Source: Rhodobacteraceae bacterium UBA6273 (GTDB lineage: Bacteria; Pseudomonadota; Alphaproteobacteria; Rhodobacterales; Rhodobacteraceae). From it: a DNA stretch of 5,686 bases. Positions 5,222-5,686 of this stretch are shown piece by piece (positions within the stretch are counted from its first letter, which is position 1; each line of letters begins with the position of its first letter). Where the stretch lies: the NCBI GenBank assembly GCA_002440625.1, contig DJUV01000181.1:1-5686 (forward strand). The letters run 5' to 3'. Below the pieces are notes generated by a model that was given only the letters and a program-made list of their open reading frames with translations, was not told the DNA's origin and did not search any database. The position numbers and the translations under genes are program-made.

Positions 5222-5686
5222 TCACGCCGGGACGCGCATGCCCTTGTCCTTGGCCAGATCGCGCATGGCATTCTGCAGCTTTTCGAAGGCGCGCACCTCG
5301 ATCTGGCGGATACGCTCGCGGCTGACCTTGAACTGTTCAGAGAGATCCTCAAGCGTCACCGGATCATCGACCAGACGGCGCTGGATCAGGATCTCCTTCT
5401 CGCGGTCGTTCAGGGCCTCCATCGCGCGTTCCAGAAGCTCGCGCCGCACCGAAAGCTCATCGGCCGCCTCGTAATCGCCGGCCTGATCGGCATCCTCATC
5501 CTCAAGCCAGTCCTGCCACTGCGCCGTGCCCTCGCCGTCCGAGCCGACAGTGGCATTGAGCGAGGCATCGCCACCTGACAGGCGCCGGTTCATGGAGATG
5601 ACCTCATCCTCGGTCACGTTGAGGTCATGGGCGATCTTCTGCACATGCTCGGGGCGAAGATCGCCCTCTTCCAGCGCGCCGATCCG
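5222..5686 (-). CDS. rpoH: RNA polymerase sigma-32 (heat-shock) factor, C-terminal part (5'-partial)
   Basis: 154 residues to the TGA at 5222-5224 are visible; the frame stays open to the right edge, so about the N-terminal half (region 2 with the -10-binding helices and the RpoH box) is missing. Visible residues 14-45 (KIAHDLNVTEDEV, MNRRLSGGDASLN) match sigma region 3 of RpoH. The acidic stretch WQDWLEDEDADQ (57-68) matches the RpoH linker. Region 4 (about 85-141) holds the LNDREKEIL helix and the -35-binding helix-turn-helix TLEDLSEQFKVSRERIRQIE. The protein directs core polymerase to heat-shock promoters (chaperones, proteases). The GGDASLNATVG...QWQDWL style resembles the RpoHI type of Rhodobacterales, which often carry two RpoH paralogues; assignment to I rather than II is tentative. 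It has its own terminator and is not co-transcribed with the oxidoreductase. Confidence 0.93.
   Translation of the reverse strand, partial: RIGALEEGDLRPEHVQKIAHDLNVTEDEVISMNRRLSGGDASLNATVGSDGEGTAQWQDWLEDEDADQAGDYEAADELSVRRELLERAMEALNDREKEILIQRRLVDDPVTLEDLSEQFKVSRERIRQIEVRAFEKLQNAMRDLAKDKGMRVPA

Noticed and set aside
4840..5325. Plus-strand open frame opposite the oxidoreductase start and the rpoH end
   Set aside because: It runs antisense through two clear genes and a terminator and shows no family motifs.

Overview
The window looks like chromosome from a high-G+C alphaproteobacterium, most likely Rhodobacterales (Roseobacter/Rhodobacter/Paracoccus-like). Three things point there: an alphaproteobacterial RpoH (sigma-32) C-terminus, an RTX protein ending in a Hint_2-type domain (an architecture common in that order), and G/C-biased third codon positions throughout. 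This is inference from sequence style; no database search was possible.

Layout. Bases 1-2937 (+) are the 3' part of a very large secreted-type RTX (glycine-rich, calcium-binding) protein whose start lies left of the window. It holds three full copies and part of a fourth of a 65-residue (195 bp) tandem repeat. Three copies of an 85-residue non-RTX module follow, embedded in further RTX nonapeptides, then a diverged fourth module and a C-terminal Hint domain. After 16 bp comes a complete gene (2954-4129, +) for an M19 membrane dipeptidase with an N-terminal membrane anchor and all expected zinc ligands. It meets, tail to tail with only 2 bp between stop codons, a Gfo/Idh/MocA-family oxidoreductase on the minus strand (4132-5115). 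The 106-bp gap upstream of the oxidoreductase holds its Shine-Dalgarno, a perfect 12-bp palindrome resembling a LacI-family operator, a weak possible promoter, and a strong rho-independent terminator. That terminator ends the next minus-strand gene, rpoH (5222 to the right edge, 5' end missing).

Working together. The RTX protein and the dipeptidase share a strand and nearly touch, so they may be co-transcribed; nothing in the sequence links their functions. The oxidoreductase is insulated from rpoH by the terminator and probably has its own sugar- or polyol-responsive control. rpoH is core heat-shock regulation and unrelated to the others. I saw no RNA gene, CRISPR array, insertion sequence or defence system, and no convincing new multi-gene system. 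The most unusual content is the hierarchical repeat structure of the RTX gene and its modular link to the Hint domain.
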